In this document: positions 1 through 8,621 of the stretch, one piece after another
Layout of the letters: the number at the start of each line of letters is the position of its first letter
Position numbering within the stretch: position 1 is the stretch's first letter
Assembly (NCBI GenBank): GCA_964455395.1
Contig: CAYVWB010000022.1
Location: 1 to 55,222, forward strand
Length of the DNA: 55,222 nt
Origin: CAYVWB01 sp964455395
GTDB lineage: Bacteria; Desulfobacterota; Desulfovibrionia; Desulfovibrionales; Desulfovibrionaceae
Direction of reading: 5' to 3'
Made by a program: the position numbers and the translations under genes
Notes under the pieces: generated by a model
What the model was told of the DNA's origin: nothing
Database searches by the model: none
What the model saw: the letters and a program-made list of their open reading frames with translations, nothing else

Positions 1-1167
1 GGCGGCAACGGCTGCGTCTCCTTCCGACGCGAAAAATTCATCCCCAAAGGCGGCCCCGACGGCGGCGACGGCGGCAAAGGCGGCGACGTCATCTTCCGCG
101 CAGACGATCGGCTCCTTACCCTTTACGACTTCAGACTCAAACGCATCTACGAAGCGGAAAACGGCCAAGGCGGCATGGGCAAACAGAAATACGGCCGCGC
201 CGGCAAAGACCTCGTCATCGACGTCCCCGTGGGCTGCCTCATCTACGAACTCCCCCGCGAAGAACAATCCCTGAATGCAGCCGGACTCGGTGTCGACGGC
301 TACGCCGGCATGGAGGCCGACGGCTCACTCGTCTACGAACTGCCCCCCGAGGACGACGGCGATGACGACGGCGATGACGACGGCGAGAGCGCTGCAGAGG
401 GGGCCACGCACTACCCCGCCGGCCGACGCCCACTCCCCGAAGGAACGCTGCTGGCGGACCTGGACGAGGACGGCGCCCTCTTCGTGGCGGCGCACGGCGG
501 CCATGGCGGCCGTGGCAACATCCATTTCAAGTCCTCCACGCAACGCGCGCCGCGCATCGCCACGCCGGGTCGGGAAGGCGAGGAGCGACGCCTGCGTCTG
601 GAGCTGAAGATCCTCGCAGACGCCGGACTCATCGGGCTGCCCAACGCCGGCAAGTCCACCTTCATCAGCACGGTCTCGGCGGCCCGTCCGAAGATCGCCG
701 CTTACCCCTTCACCACGCTTGTCCCCAATCTGGGCGTGGTGCAAGACGACATGGGCGAGCGGTTGGTGCTGGCGGACATCCCCGGCCTCATCGAAGGCGC
801 GCACGAAGGCCACGGCCTGGGGCATCGTTTCCTCAAACACGTGGAGCGCACCCGCTGTCTGGTGCACCTGCTGGCCGCCGACGAAATGGGCGAGGACCCC
901 GCTGAGGGGTTCGGCCTGGTCAACGCGGAACTCGCCGCTTTCGACCCCATCCTCGCCGCCAAACCGCAGATCAAGGTCATCAGCAAGGTGGATCTGCTGG
1001 ACGACGAGGGCCGCCATGCCGCACGGGCCGCGCTGGAGCGCGTGGGCCTGCAGGCCTTCTTCCTCTCCGCGCAGACGGGGGAGGGCGTGGCGGAGCTCAT
1101 GCAAGCGATCTGGGCGCTGGTGCGCGCCGAGGCCAAGCGCGCCGCCGCCAAGGGAGAGGAGCAATGA
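1..1167 (+). CDS. obgE: Obg-family GTPase (5' end outside window)
   Basis: Essential GTPase of ribosome assembly and stress response. The frame is open from base 1, beginning inside the glycine-rich Obg fold (GGPDGGDGGKGGDV), followed by the G domain with P-loop GLPNAGKST, switch II DIPGLIEGAHEG and a late SKVDLL motif for guanine recognition. 388 residues are visible; the native start lies upstream. Unusual: after LIYELPREE the Obg fold carries about 50 extra residues, including an acidic Asp/Gly run (DDDGDDDGE, bases 352-390) and a second YELP-like segment, before the conserved LLADL. The stop overlaps the proB start by 4 bp (ATGA), so the two are translationally coupled. Family call is secure. 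Confidence 0.96.
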   Translation, partial: GGNGCVSFRREKFIPKGGPDGGDGGKGGDVIFRADDRLLTLYDFRLKRIYEAENGQGGMGKQKYGRAGKDLVIDVPVGCLIYELPREEQSLNAAGLGVDGYAGMEADGSLVYELPPEDDGDDDGDDDGESAAEGATHYPAGRRPLPEGTLLADLDEDGALFVAAHGGHGGRGNIHFKSSTQRAPRIATPGREGEERRLRLELKILADAGLIGLPNAGKSTFISTVSAARPKIAAYPFTTLVPNLGVVQDDMGERLVLADIPGLIEGAHEGHGLGHRFLKHVERTRCLVHLLAADEMGEDPAEGFGLVNAELAAFDPILAAKPQIKVISKVDLLDDEGRHAARAALERVGLQAFFLSAQTGEGVAELMQAIWALVRAEAKRAAAKGEEQ

Positions 1168-2318
1168 TCGAGAACGTCCAATCCATGGACCGCCTGAGTT
1201 GTCTCGCGCATGTGAAACGTGTGCTGGTGAAAGTGGGCAGCGCCGTGCTCACCCGCGATTCCGTGCTGCAGCCCACGGTGGTGCGGGACCTGGTGGCTCA
1301 ACTGGCTTCCCTGCACGATCGGGGCATCGACGTGGTGCTGGTCAGCTCCGGCGCCGTGGCGGCAGGTCGCGGGGTGGTGTGCAACCACGCCTCCTGCCCG
1401 GATCTCCAGGGCGTGCCGGACAAACAGGCCGCCGCGGCCATTGGGCAAAGCCGGCTCATGCAGCTTTACGACCAAGCCTTCAGCGAGCGTGGCAAGGTGA
1501 GCGCGCAGATTCTGCTGACCCGTGACGATCTGCAGAGCAGGCGGCGTTTTCTGAACGCGCGCAACACGTTCGGCGTGCTGTTGGCGTGGCGGGCCATCCC
1601 TGTGGTCAACGAGAACGACACCGTGGTGGTGCGCGAACTGGAATACGGCGACAACGACCACTTGGCGAGCCTGCTCATCAATCTCGTGGAAGCGGACCTC
1701 TATGTGAATTTGACATCCGCTGCGGGGGTCTATACGCAGAACCCTGACCAGCATCCCGACGCCACGCCGGTTCCGTATATTGACAACATCGGCAAGCTGA
1801 ACATAGACGCCCTTTGCGGCGGGAAAACCTCCGTGGGCAGCGGCGGCATGTACTCCAAGCTGCTGGCTGCGCGTCGTGCAGCCAAACTGGGCATCCCCAC
1901 GCTGGTGCTTTCCGGTCGGGATCCCGACGCCATCACCCGGGCCTTGTCGGGCGAAGCGCTGGGGACATGGATCGAAGCGGAAACCAAGACCATGTCCAGC
2001 CGCAAGTTCTGGCTGGCGTACAATCGGGACGCCAAGGGGGTTCTGGTGGTGGACCCCGGCGCCAAGACCGCGTTGAAGGACCGGGGGAAATCCTTGCTGG
2101 CGGCGGGCGTAGTGGCTGTGGAGGGCAACTTCAGCCGCGGAGCGCTGGTGCGGGTGGAAGATGAAATGGGCGAACGACTGGGCGTGGGGCTGGTGAACTA
2201 CCGCGCCATCGACCTGCGCAAAGTGCGCGGCCTGAAGACGTCCCAGATCGAAGCGATTCTTGGCGAAGGGATGTACCGCGAAGTCATCCATCGCAACAAT
2301 ATGGTGCTGGAGCCGTGA
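1164..2318 (+). CDS. proB: Glutamate 5-kinase
   Basis: Phosphorylates glutamate to gamma-glutamyl phosphate, the first step of proline synthesis in the cytosol. At 384 residues it is full length: an N-terminal amino-acid-kinase domain (VKVGSAVL near residue 22, VSSGAVAAGRG, VNENDTVV) and a C-terminal PUA domain from about residue 285 (KGVLVVDPGAKTAL). The ATG overlaps the obgE stop (ATGA). The obgE-proB order is common in bacteria. No proA follows in the window. Confidence 0.96.
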   Translation: MIENVQSMDRLSCLAHVKRVLVKVGSAVLTRDSVLQPTVVRDLVAQLASLHDRGIDVVLVSSGAVAAGRGVVCNHASCPDLQGVPDKQAAAAIGQSRLMQLYDQAFSERGKVSAQILLTRDDLQSRRRFLNARNTFGVLLAWRAIPVVNENDTVVVRELEYGDNDHLASLLINLVEADLYVNLTSAAGVYTQNPDQHPDATPVPYIDNIGKLNIDALCGGKTSVGSGGMYSKLLAARRAAKLGIPTLVLSGRDPDAITRALSGEALGTWIEAETKTMSSRKFWLAYNRDAKGVLVVDPGAKTALKDRGKSLLAAGVVAVEGNFSRGALVRVEDEMGERLGVGLVNYRAIDLRKVRGLKTSQIEAILGEGMYREVIHRNNMVLEP

Positions 2319-2400
2319 ACGGAACGAAGCGCGCCCGGCGTGACGAATCGGGGTCGGACGCGGGCTGCGCGCCTTGCCGACCGCGTACCGGAGGGATGAG

Positions 2401-3357
2401 GTGAAGATGCGTAAGGCGGCGGGAATCATACTCAAATGGGGTCTCGTGCTGGGCTGCATGGTCTATGTCTTCTGGGACATCGAGTGGGGCGAGTTCTGGG
2501 AGTCCTTCAAGACAATTGGCGTGTGGCCCATTCTCGGCGCGCTGGCGTACAGCCTTGTGCAGTACATTCCCGTGGCGTTCCGGCTGAATTTCCTCACGCG
2601 GTTCCGCGCTGGTTTCCTTACGTCGTTGAAAGCGAGCGTCTTCTGTCTCGGCATCAACAACATTTTGCCGGCAAAGCTCGGGGAAGTGGCCAAGGCCTTC
2701 TATTTGCGCAAGAAATCCAACATCCAGTTGGGCGAGGGGCTGGGCCTCATTTTCTGGGAGCGGCTCTTCGACCTGAACATGCTGCTGGTGCTGGGCGTGC
2801 TGGCTGCGCTCATGCTGGGTCAAGCCAAGGTGGTGCTGCCCCTGGCGTTGGTGGTTGGCGCGCTGTGGGGGTTCGTCATCGTGCTGCGGATGGCGCCGAA
2901 GACGAAAGACCTCATCCTCAAGATCTTGCCCGGTGAAAAAGTCAAGCTGCTGGCGCGCGACGCCATGGCCCAGGTGCTGGAGCAGGGCAAGCCTCGTTTC
3001 TTCGGCGTGCTGGGCCTCTACAGTCTGGTGGCGTGGATCGGCTTTTATTCCATGTATTATGTGGTGCTGCAGCTGGTGGGCGGCTTGGATCTGACGCCTG
3101 CGCAGGTGCTGGCGGTCTTCGTGGGCGCCACCTTCGGCATGGCCATGCCCTCCACGCCCAGCGCCGTGGGTCCCTTCGAAGCGGCTTTCGTCTTCGCGCT
3201 GGGCCTCTTCGATGTGGCCAAGGGCCCGGCCCTGGCGTTGGCCATCACCATGCGCATCTGCATCTTCGTGCCTCCGGTCCTGGCGGCGCTGTATGTCATG
3301 GCGCAGTCCGGCATGAGTTTGAAGGGCATCCGTCAGCACGGCGAGGAAACCCTTTGA
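2401..3357 (+). CDS. Flippase-like / lysylphosphatidylglycerol-synthase TM family protein (UPF0104)
   Basis: A polytopic inner-membrane protein of about 318 residues with roughly eight hydrophobic segments, matching the membrane half of MprF-type proteins (AglD/UPF0104 group). It has no C-terminal aminoacyl transferase domain, so lipid flipping or another envelope role is more likely than lipid aminoacylation; the substrate is unknown. GGAGGG at 2390-2395 sits 5 bases before GTG 2401, the start I prefer; ATG 2407 is two codons later. The stop shares one base with the thiD start (TGATG). Confidence 0.85.
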   Translation: MKMRKAAGIILKWGLVLGCMVYVFWDIEWGEFWESFKTIGVWPILGALAYSLVQYIPVAFRLNFLTRFRAGFLTSLKASVFCLGINNILPAKLGEVAKAFYLRKKSNIQLGEGLGLIFWERLFDLNMLLVLGVLAALMLGQAKVVLPLALVVGALWGFVIVLRMAPKTKDLILKILPGEKVKLLARDAMAQVLEQGKPRFFGVLGLYSLVAWIGFYSMYYVVLQLVGGLDLTPAQVLAVFVGATFGMAMPSTPSAVGPFEAAFVFALGLFDVAKGPALALAITMRICIFVPPVLAALYVMAQSGMSLKGIRQHGEETL

Positions 3358-4175
3358 TGCGCGCAACGCCCCCTTGCGTGGTCACCATCGCCGGGTCGGA
3401 TTCCGGCGCCGGCGCCGGCGTGCAAGCCGACTTGAAGAGCATCATCGCGTGCGGCGGCTACGGCCTCACTGTCATCACCGCGCTCACGGCGCAGAACGGT
3501 CTCGGCGTCTCCGGCATCCACGCGCCGCCGCCGGCGTTCGTCCTCCAACAACTGGACGCCGTGCTGGAAGGCTTCCCCGTGCGCGCCGGGAAGACGGGCA
3601 TGCTCTTTTCCTCGGCCATCATCGAAGCAGTGGCGGACCGCCTCGCCACCCGGCCGTTCCCTCTGGTGGTGGACCCCGTGAGCGTGAGCCAGAGCGGCCA
3701 CCGCTTGCTGGAGCCGGACGCCGTGACGGCGCTGCAGGAACGCATGCTGCCCCTGGCGGATCTGGCCACCCCCAACCGACCTGAAGCGGAAATGCTCGCC
3801 GGGATGCCCATCCGGACGATCCACGACGCCGCCGAAGCCTGCCGACGCATTCTCGCCATGGGACCGGCCGCCGTGCTGCTCAAAGGCGGACACATGCCCC
3901 AGGAGCAAGGCGCGGATGAGGACATCCTCACGGACTGGCTGGCGCTGCCGGGCAAACCCCTCTTGCCTTTGACCCATGAGCGGGTGCGAACCCCCAACCT
4001 GCACGGCACGGGGTGCGCCCTCTCCGCATCCATCGCAACGTTTCTGGGTCGCGGCCTCAGTGTGGAGGACGCGGTGAAGCGCGCGCAAGTCTACCTCACG
4101 GCGTGTCTGGCGGCGTCCTATAGGCCGGGGCAAGGAGCCGGCCCCCCAAATCACATTGCGCCCATCGTCTGCTGA
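3357..4175 (+). CDS. thiD: Hydroxymethylpyrimidine (phosphate) kinase
   Basis: Phosphorylates HMP and HMP-P to HMP-pyrophosphate for thiamine synthesis. 272 residues, normal for the family. Ribokinase-fold signatures are present: GSDSGAGAGVQADLKS at residues 12-27 and the C-terminal anion-hole motif GTGCALSASIA. The frame runs open further upstream, but the family start is the ATG at 3357, immediately coupled to the upstream membrane gene. A strong terminator follows. Confidence 0.95.
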   Translation: MRATPPCVVTIAGSDSGAGAGVQADLKSIIACGGYGLTVITALTAQNGLGVSGIHAPPPAFVLQQLDAVLEGFPVRAGKTGMLFSSAIIEAVADRLATRPFPLVVDPVSVSQSGHRLLEPDAVTALQERMLPLADLATPNRPEAEMLAGMPIRTIHDAAEACRRILAMGPAAVLLKGGHMPQEQGADEDILTDWLALPGKPLLPLTHERVRTPNLHGTGCALSASIATFLGRGLSVEDAVKRAQVYLTACLAASYRPGQGAGPPNHIAPIVC

Positions 4176-4183
4176 AATGCAAG

Positions 4184-4222
4184 ACGGCCCGTCTCCGGCG
4201 TTGCGGGGACGGGCCGTTTTTT
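4184..4222 (+). terminator. Rho-independent terminator after thiD
   Basis: Perfect 10-bp stem ACGGCCCGTC / GACGGGCCGT around a 14-nt loop, followed by TTTTTT. It ends the obgE-proB-UPF0104-thiD unit and sits between convergent genes. Confidence 0.93.
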
Positions 4223-4287
4223 CGTGCACCTCGCCAGACGCGCCAACCGAACCGCCATGGCCCGGCTGGACAGCCCGGTCGCCGGCG

Positions 4288-4530
4288 CTAGCCGGACTTG
4301 CTGAACGTCGTCACGGAGTCGATCTTGTTCCAGTCGTAGTAGGTGTTTTGCGTCTCGCCTTCGCGAGTGACCACGACGCGGACGAACTCTTCGCCGAGGA
4401 AGAGCACGGCGTCCTCGTAGGTTTCGCCCATGTTGATGCGAATCTTCACTTCTTTGCGCAGCTTGCGGGACAAGGTGCCGTGAACGGGCATCGAAGCGTA
4501 CTCAAAGACTTTTTCCCAGGTGGCCTTCAT
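4288..4530 (-). CDS. Small conserved hypothetical protein (80 aa)
   Basis: Start chosen at ATG 4530 because AAGGAG lies 6 bases upstream on the minus strand; longer open frame upstream lacks a ribosome site. The sequence begins MKATWEKVFEYASMPVHGT and is charged and soluble, with no signal peptide or membrane segment. I do not recognise a named family. It has its own promoter candidate (4638-4666) and converges on thiD. Function unknown. Confidence 0.8.
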   Translation of the reverse strand: MKATWEKVFEYASMPVHGTLSRKLRKEVKIRINMGETYEDAVLFLGEEFVRVVVTREGETQNTYYDWNKIDSVTTFSKSG

Positions 4531-4637
4531 TCGAATTCTCCTTGCAGATGCTGGTGGACCCTTGGGCTCGCGTCCCGTCCTCGGCCCGGCGGCGTCTGCC
4601 GGGGGTCGTCTCGGGGCGCGTGGGGCGAATCGTCCGC

Positions 4638-4666
4638 AGCATACAAAGATACCATGTTTGTGGCAA
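4638..4666 (-). promoter_or_regulatory. Sigma-70-type promoter for the 80-aa gene
   Basis: Minus strand: TTGCCA (4666-4661), 17-bp spacer, TATGCT (4643-4638). A start near 4630 would give a leader of about 100 nt. The surroundings are AT-richer than the window. Confidence 0.55.
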
Positions 4667-4748
4667 TACGTTGTACAAAATTGCGCAAACTCGTTCGAGC
4701 GAGGCGCGCCGCCGGCTCCAGGAACCGCCACGCGAATGCGATTTCCGC

Positions 4749-4775
4749 TTGCTCTGGAACCCAAGCCCTTATAGT
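4749..4775 (+). promoter_or_regulatory. Possible promoter of the PAS kinase gene
   Basis: TATAGT at 4770-4775 is a good -10 box; TTGCTC at 4749-4754 is a weak -35 with a short 15-bp spacer. The predicted leader to ATG 4804 would be only about 22 nt. Confidence 0.4.
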
Positions 4776-4803
4776 GTTAGTCCTTTCATTCAGCCCAAAC
4801 GGT

Positions 4804-6045
4804 ATGTCCCCCTCGGACCTTGTGAGCCTGATGACCGCGCGACCGCTCCTCAGACCCCTCGATGAAATCCTGGACAAGGAATTCGAACCACCGCCGCTGG
4901 AATTGCGTGCGGGCAGCGAGTCGCTGCGTCGACAGACCCGCGCCTTCGAAGACCCCTTGGTGCGCAGTCTGCTGGACGCGATGATCAACCACGTGCTCGT
5001 GCTCAACGACACCCGACAGATCGTCTACGCCAACGCGCGTTTCCTCGCGTTCATGGGGCTGGAAAGCGAGGACTCGATCATCGGCATGCGGCCTGGGGAG
5101 GCTCTTCAGTGCCAGAACGCCGAAGAGCACGACGCTGGCTGCGGCATGGGCCGCAAGTGCCCGGAATGCGGCGCAATTCGGTCCATCCTCAAAGGCCTCG
5201 TCGCCACCCCCAGCGAGGAGGAGTGCCGCATCACGCGCAGCTTGGACGGCGACATGGAAGCGTTCGACTTCCGCGTCTGCGCCACCCCCTTCACTGCCGG
5301 GGAAGACCGCTTCGTCGTCTTCGCCATCCAGGACATCTCCAACGAAAAACGCCGCCGCGCTCTGGAGCGCATCTTCTTCCATGACATCATGAATACCGTG
5401 GGAGGGTTGCGCAACCTCCTGGAATTCATAGTGGAAGAAGCGCCCGACGAGAACCGGGAACACCTGGACCTCGCCCACGACATCTTCAAAGGGCTGGTGG
5501 ACGAGATCGAAACGCAGAAGGTGCTCCTTGCCGCGGAAACCGGCGAGCTCGTCCCGCGGTTCGCCCCCATCAACAGCCGCGATCTCCTCGCATCCATCCA
5601 AATGACCTACAAGCGCCACGAAAGCGCCGCAGACCGCACCCTCGTGCTTGCGCAACAGAGCGCCGCCGTCAGCTTTGTCACAGACCAGTCCCTGGCGCGG
5701 CGAGTGCTTGGCAACATGGTCAAGAACGCTCTGGAAGCCGAAAACGCCGGCGGCCGCGTGACCATCGGCTGCGACTACGACCCCGCCCAAGGCGAAGTGG
5801 CGTTCTGGGTGCACAACCGCTCTGTCATGCCCTATGAAGTGCAGTTGCAAGTCTTCCAGCGCTCCTTCACCACCAAAGGCGAAGGCCGAGGCCTTGGCGC
5901 CTACAGCATCAAGCTGCTCGGCGAGAAATACTTGCGGGGGCGGGTGAGCTTCGAGTCCTCCCTGGAGCAAGGGACCATCTTCCGCGTTGTGTGGCCCAAG
6001 CGCCACGCGCTCGACGCTGCGCAGACGCTGCATGACCAGGAGTGA
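4804..6045 (+). CDS. PAS-domain sensor histidine kinase with a four-Cys loop
   Basis: A soluble sensor kinase of about 413 residues. PAS domain at about 50-180, histidine box FFHDIMN with the likely phospho-acceptor His193, then an HATPase domain with N-box GNMVKNALEAE and G-box EGRGLGAYSIKLLGEKY. The PAS domain carries Cys103, Cys113, Cys119 and Cys122 (C-x9-C-x5-C-x2-C), suggesting a bound metal, Fe-S centre or redox switch; this loop recurs in sensor kinases of delta-proteobacteria. No membrane segment and no adjacent response regulator, so its partner is unknown. The start is uncertain: ATG 4804 or ATG 4831, neither with a strong ribosome site. Confidence 0.88.
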   Translation: MSPSDLVSLMTARPLLRPLDEILDKEFEPPPLELRAGSESLRRQTRAFEDPLVRSLLDAMINHVLVLNDTRQIVYANARFLAFMGLESEDSIIGMRPGEALQCQNAEEHDAGCGMGRKCPECGAIRSILKGLVATPSEEECRITRSLDGDMEAFDFRVCATPFTAGEDRFVVFAIQDISNEKRRRALERIFFHDIMNTVGGLRNLLEFIVEEAPDENREHLDLAHDIFKGLVDEIETQKVLLAAETGELVPRFAPINSRDLLASIQMTYKRHESAADRTLVLAQQSAAVSFVTDQSLARRVLGNMVKNALEAENAGGRVTIGCDYDPAQGEVAFWVHNRSVMPYEVQLQVFQRSFTTKGEGRGLGAYSIKLLGEKYLRGRVSFESSLEQGTIFRVVWPKRHALDAAQTLHDQE

Positions 6046-6188
6046 CAACCCGAGCCGCGCAGCAGCTCCCGGGCGTTGTCGGATCCAAGCGACGCGCCGG
6101 CGCATGACGCACGTGTGATTCGATAAAGTGAGTGTTGCCGGGCAGTTGGTTGAATGTCGGTGTATTTCTGGTTGTTCTTTGTAGATTA

Positions 6189-6206
6189 TTGTCGACTTTA
6201 GTTGAC
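6189..6206. promoter_or_regulatory. Operator-like palindrome overlapping a -35 box
   Basis: TGTCGACTTTAGTTGACA: 7-bp arms around TTTA with one mismatch. Its right arm contains TTGACA (6201-6206), a perfect -35. TAGAAG at 6225-6230 is a candidate -10 (18-bp spacer). It lies in an AT-rich 190-bp leader before the HTH gene at 6303. Confidence 0.55.
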
Positions 6207-6302
6207 AGGCATAAATTGATGGTGATAGAAGGGCGTCGAAGTATGGGGTGGTTGTTTGTAGTCAGCATCAGTAGATGACCAGCGCCTGCGCCTTGGCATT
6301 GC

Positions 6303-6566
6303 ATGGAAGAACGTAACGTGTATACCTTGGGCCAAGCCGCCGAACTCCTGAACTGTCATCCGGAGACGTTGCGTCGCGCCATCAAGAAAGAGCAACTCTT
6401 CGCTGCGAAAATCGGCAAAGAGTACAGAATATCGAAGACGGATCTCGAAGCGTTCTGGACCGCCAAAGGCGGCGGCGCTTTGTTCGACGATTCGCCGCGA
6501 CCTGAACGGCCGAGCAAGAAAGACGGCAAAGCCAAAGGTCCGGAACAACTCAAACTGCCCACGTGA
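6303..6566 (+). CDS. Excisionase/MerR-like helix-turn-helix DNA-binding protein
   Basis: 87 residues. The N-terminal 50 or so (YTLGQAAELLNCHPETLRR ... IGKEYRISKTDLEAFW) are a classic helix-turn-helix type 17 (excisionase/MerR-like) domain; the rest is a charged Lys/Pro tail. It is probably a small regulator and might bind the palindrome at 6189-6206, an inference from position only. No integrase or mobile-element genes are nearby. The next gene starts 26 bp downstream, so the two probably form a unit. Confidence 0.82.
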   Translation: MEERNVYTLGQAAELLNCHPETLRRAIKKEQLFAAKIGKEYRISKTDLEAFWTAKGGGALFDDSPRPERPSKKDGKAKGPEQLKLPT

Positions 6567-6592
6567 GGCCGCAGGGCAAGGAGGGTTTCGCC

Positions 6593-6991
6593 ATGGAAGA
6601 GACGCGTGATCAGGACCTCGGCCCGCTCGAGGAAATCTCCCTGGTCAATGATGCGGGCGCAAGCATCGTCTTCCAAGGACGACTCTATGCAGAGAACTCC
6701 TTTTATGACGATGAAACCGGCGCGCTGACGGTGCAGCGGCTCTTCGCCACCGCAGATGGCCGCCAAGCGTACTCCGTGGTCAGCGGCGCTGGCGCCGCCA
6801 AGGAGCGTCGCGCCTATCTCATCAAGCGTGAAGGCGAGCTCTGCCGCATCAACAACGGGCTCTTCGACGTCACCATCAACGCCCGCGATCTGCTCACCGC
6901 AGTCAAAGGCCTCTGTGGGCTTCGTGGCGACGCCCAACAGAGCGAGTTCCTCAAGGACGCGCTCTTCAAGGACAACGCCGCCAACGGCTGA
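6593..6991 (+). CDS. Conserved hypothetical protein, 132 aa
   Basis: Start ATG 6593 has AAGGAGG at 6578-6584, an excellent ribosome site; the frame is open to 6563 but without one. The protein is acidic and soluble (begins MEETRDQDLGPLEE), predicted mostly beta in its first two thirds, with no cysteine motif or signal peptide beyond two isolated Cys. I do not recognise it. Likely co-transcribed with the HTH gene upstream. Confidence 0.75.
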   Translation: MEETRDQDLGPLEEISLVNDAGASIVFQGRLYAENSFYDDETGALTVQRLFATADGRQAYSVVSGAGAAKERRAYLIKREGELCRINNGLFDVTINARDLLTAVKGLCGLRGDAQQSEFLKDALFKDNAANG

Positions 6992-7257
6992 CCGACGCAT
7001 GCTGAAGGCGTCGAGTCGCAGTCGGGAAAATCCCAGGCGGTGCGACGCCCCCGCGAAGACTCGGCGCGGCCGGCGTACGGAACGGCCTGAAGACTTGCGA
7101 TTTTCTCCAGGCGTGGTATATTGGAAGCCGGAAACGTGTGGCGCTGTGACGCCCCACGCCACCAGGTGATGCTAGACTGCAGGCGCCGCTGGCCAGGGCG
7201 AGTGGCCGCCTCCTCCACCAAAGCGACATCCCAAGCCTGCTCCGCGAGGAACCCGTC

Positions 7258-7566
7258 ATGGCCGTCACGAAAAAGTATCTCAAGACCAAGCCTGTCTGCA
7301 AAGTCACCTTCAAAGCCGTCAACAGTGTCGTCAAGGACGCAGCGTCCGTCCACCTCGTCGGCGACTTCAACGACTGGGACAAGGACGCCACGCCCATGAC
7401 CAAACTCAAGGGCGGCGGCTTCAGCCTCACTGTCGACCTCCCGGTCGGACAGGAATATCAGTACCGCTTTCTCATCGACGGCGAACGGTGGGAAAACGAC
7501 TGGGACGCCGAAAAGTACGCCTTCAACCCCTACGCCAACGCCGACAACTCCGTCGTTGTCGTCTAG
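7258..7566 (+). CDS. Stand-alone glycogen-binding (CBM48 / isoamylase early-set) protein
   Basis: 102 residues forming a single early-set beta-sandwich of the AMPK/isoamylase type: VHLVGDFNDWDKDATPMTKL, then YQYRFLIDGERWENDWDAE. The conserved aromatic residues of glycogen-binding domains are present. There is no fused catalytic domain, so it probably binds alpha-glucan or acts as an adaptor. Such single-domain proteins are frequent in desulfovibrios. No glycogen-metabolism gene lies in the window. Confidence 0.85.
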   Translation: MAVTKKYLKTKPVCKVTFKAVNSVVKDAASVHLVGDFNDWDKDATPMTKLKGGGFSLTVDLPVGQEYQYRFLIDGERWENDWDAEKYAFNPYANADNSVVVV

Positions 7567-7677
7567 CAGGCGCTGACACCCCTCCGCCGCAGGAAGCCGC
7601 CCGAACGCCAGCCGGGAGGCCCGGAGAGTCCCCACGACCACGCGCGCCCTGGCGAGGCCCCGTGGGCTCGGCCTTGC

Positions 7678-8478
7678 GTGTTGCAACGCACCCTCTACGC
7701 CATGCGCGCCCCCCTTGATCCACCGCTCCCAGGGGACGACCAGCAGCACAGACTCCTGGAGACACCCCCGGCGCCTGACCCCGCCGATGTCCTCCAGCGC
7801 ATGCAGGACGCCCTCGGCGCGCGCAGTCAGACGGAACTCGCCGACAAGCTCGGCGTCGGCAAAGCCGCCGTCTCCGATGCAAAACACCGCGGCGGCGTCC
7901 CTGCCGCCTGGATTCTCAAACTTGCGCGCCCGCCCCTTTCCATCAATCCACTCTGGATCGAATTCGGACACGGCCCTCGCCGGCTGCCCACTTTCGACGA
8001 CACAACGCCGCCGGAGATCCCCTGCGTTCGCTGGGCCTTGCGTTCCGATGACGATGATCTGGCCCCGCTCCCCACTGCAGCCCTCCAGCACGACCCGCCG
8101 CCCCGCCTGGAAGAGGCCGCCTTGCGCCGGCTGGGCGTTTCGGCCGAGGGGGCAGGCCGTCTGCGTTGGCTGCGCGTCCCGGCCATGCAGGATGACGCCG
8201 TCGCTGCCGGGGACTGGCTGCTGGCCGACCTTGCCCGCCGCGACCCCAGTCATGGCGGACTCGTGCTGCTCGCGACGTCGGACAGGGACGTGATGCTGCG
8301 TCGGCTCTGGCGGGGACTCCAGGGCTGGACCCTCGTGGGCGGCCTCGAGCTCGAAAATCTCTCCGGGGGACTGCTTTTTTCAGCGTCGTCGGGGCTGCGG
8401 CTCCGGGCCGGGGAAGCCGCCGTGGTGGGAACCGTACTCTGGCGCGGGGGCGCAGCCGCACCGTCCGCAAGCCGCTGA
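7678..8478 (+). CDS. CI/LexA-like repressor with N-terminal HTH
   Basis: 266 residues. HTH at about 38-75 (GARSQTELADKLGVGKAAVSDAKHR) of the phage CI type that binds DNA and uses a Trp/Leu-rich following segment. The C-terminal half resembles an S24/LexA dimerisation-peptidase domain (RVPAMQDDAVAAGDWLLAD), but where the family has G-D-S-M with the nucleophilic Ser, this reads V-P-A-M, so self-cleavage is probably lost. Start unclear: GTG 7678 is the longest, ATG 7702 is eight codons later, and neither has a clear ribosome site. No prophage genes are adjacent. Confidence 0.75.
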   Translation: MLQRTLYAMRAPLDPPLPGDDQQHRLLETPPAPDPADVLQRMQDALGARSQTELADKLGVGKAAVSDAKHRGGVPAAWILKLARPPLSINPLWIEFGHGPRRLPTFDDTTPPEIPCVRWALRSDDDDLAPLPTAALQHDPPPRLEEAALRRLGVSAEGAGRLRWLRVPAMQDDAVAAGDWLLADLARRDPSHGGLVLLATSDRDVMLRRLWRGLQGWTLVGGLELENLSGGLLFSASSGLRLRAGEAAVVGTVLWRGGAAAPSASR

Positions 8479-8621
8479 GGCCGGGGCTGATCCGTTTCAG
8501 CTCGAATCAACAGGCAGAGGAATGCGCGCGCATGGGGCGGGTCGCGCCAGGGGTGACGCCTCGGGCGAGGACGTCTGTCGCGGTGCGAGCGTGGCTCGGG
8601 AGACTGGGGACGCGGCTGGCT

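Noticed and set aside
702..2459. Minus-strand open frame opposite obgE/proB
   Set aside because: Shadow of GC-rich coding sequence; real genes have coupled starts and motifs.
7678..8478. Prophage remnant around the CI-like gene
   Set aside because: Only one repressor-like gene; no integrase, terminase or structural genes adjacent.
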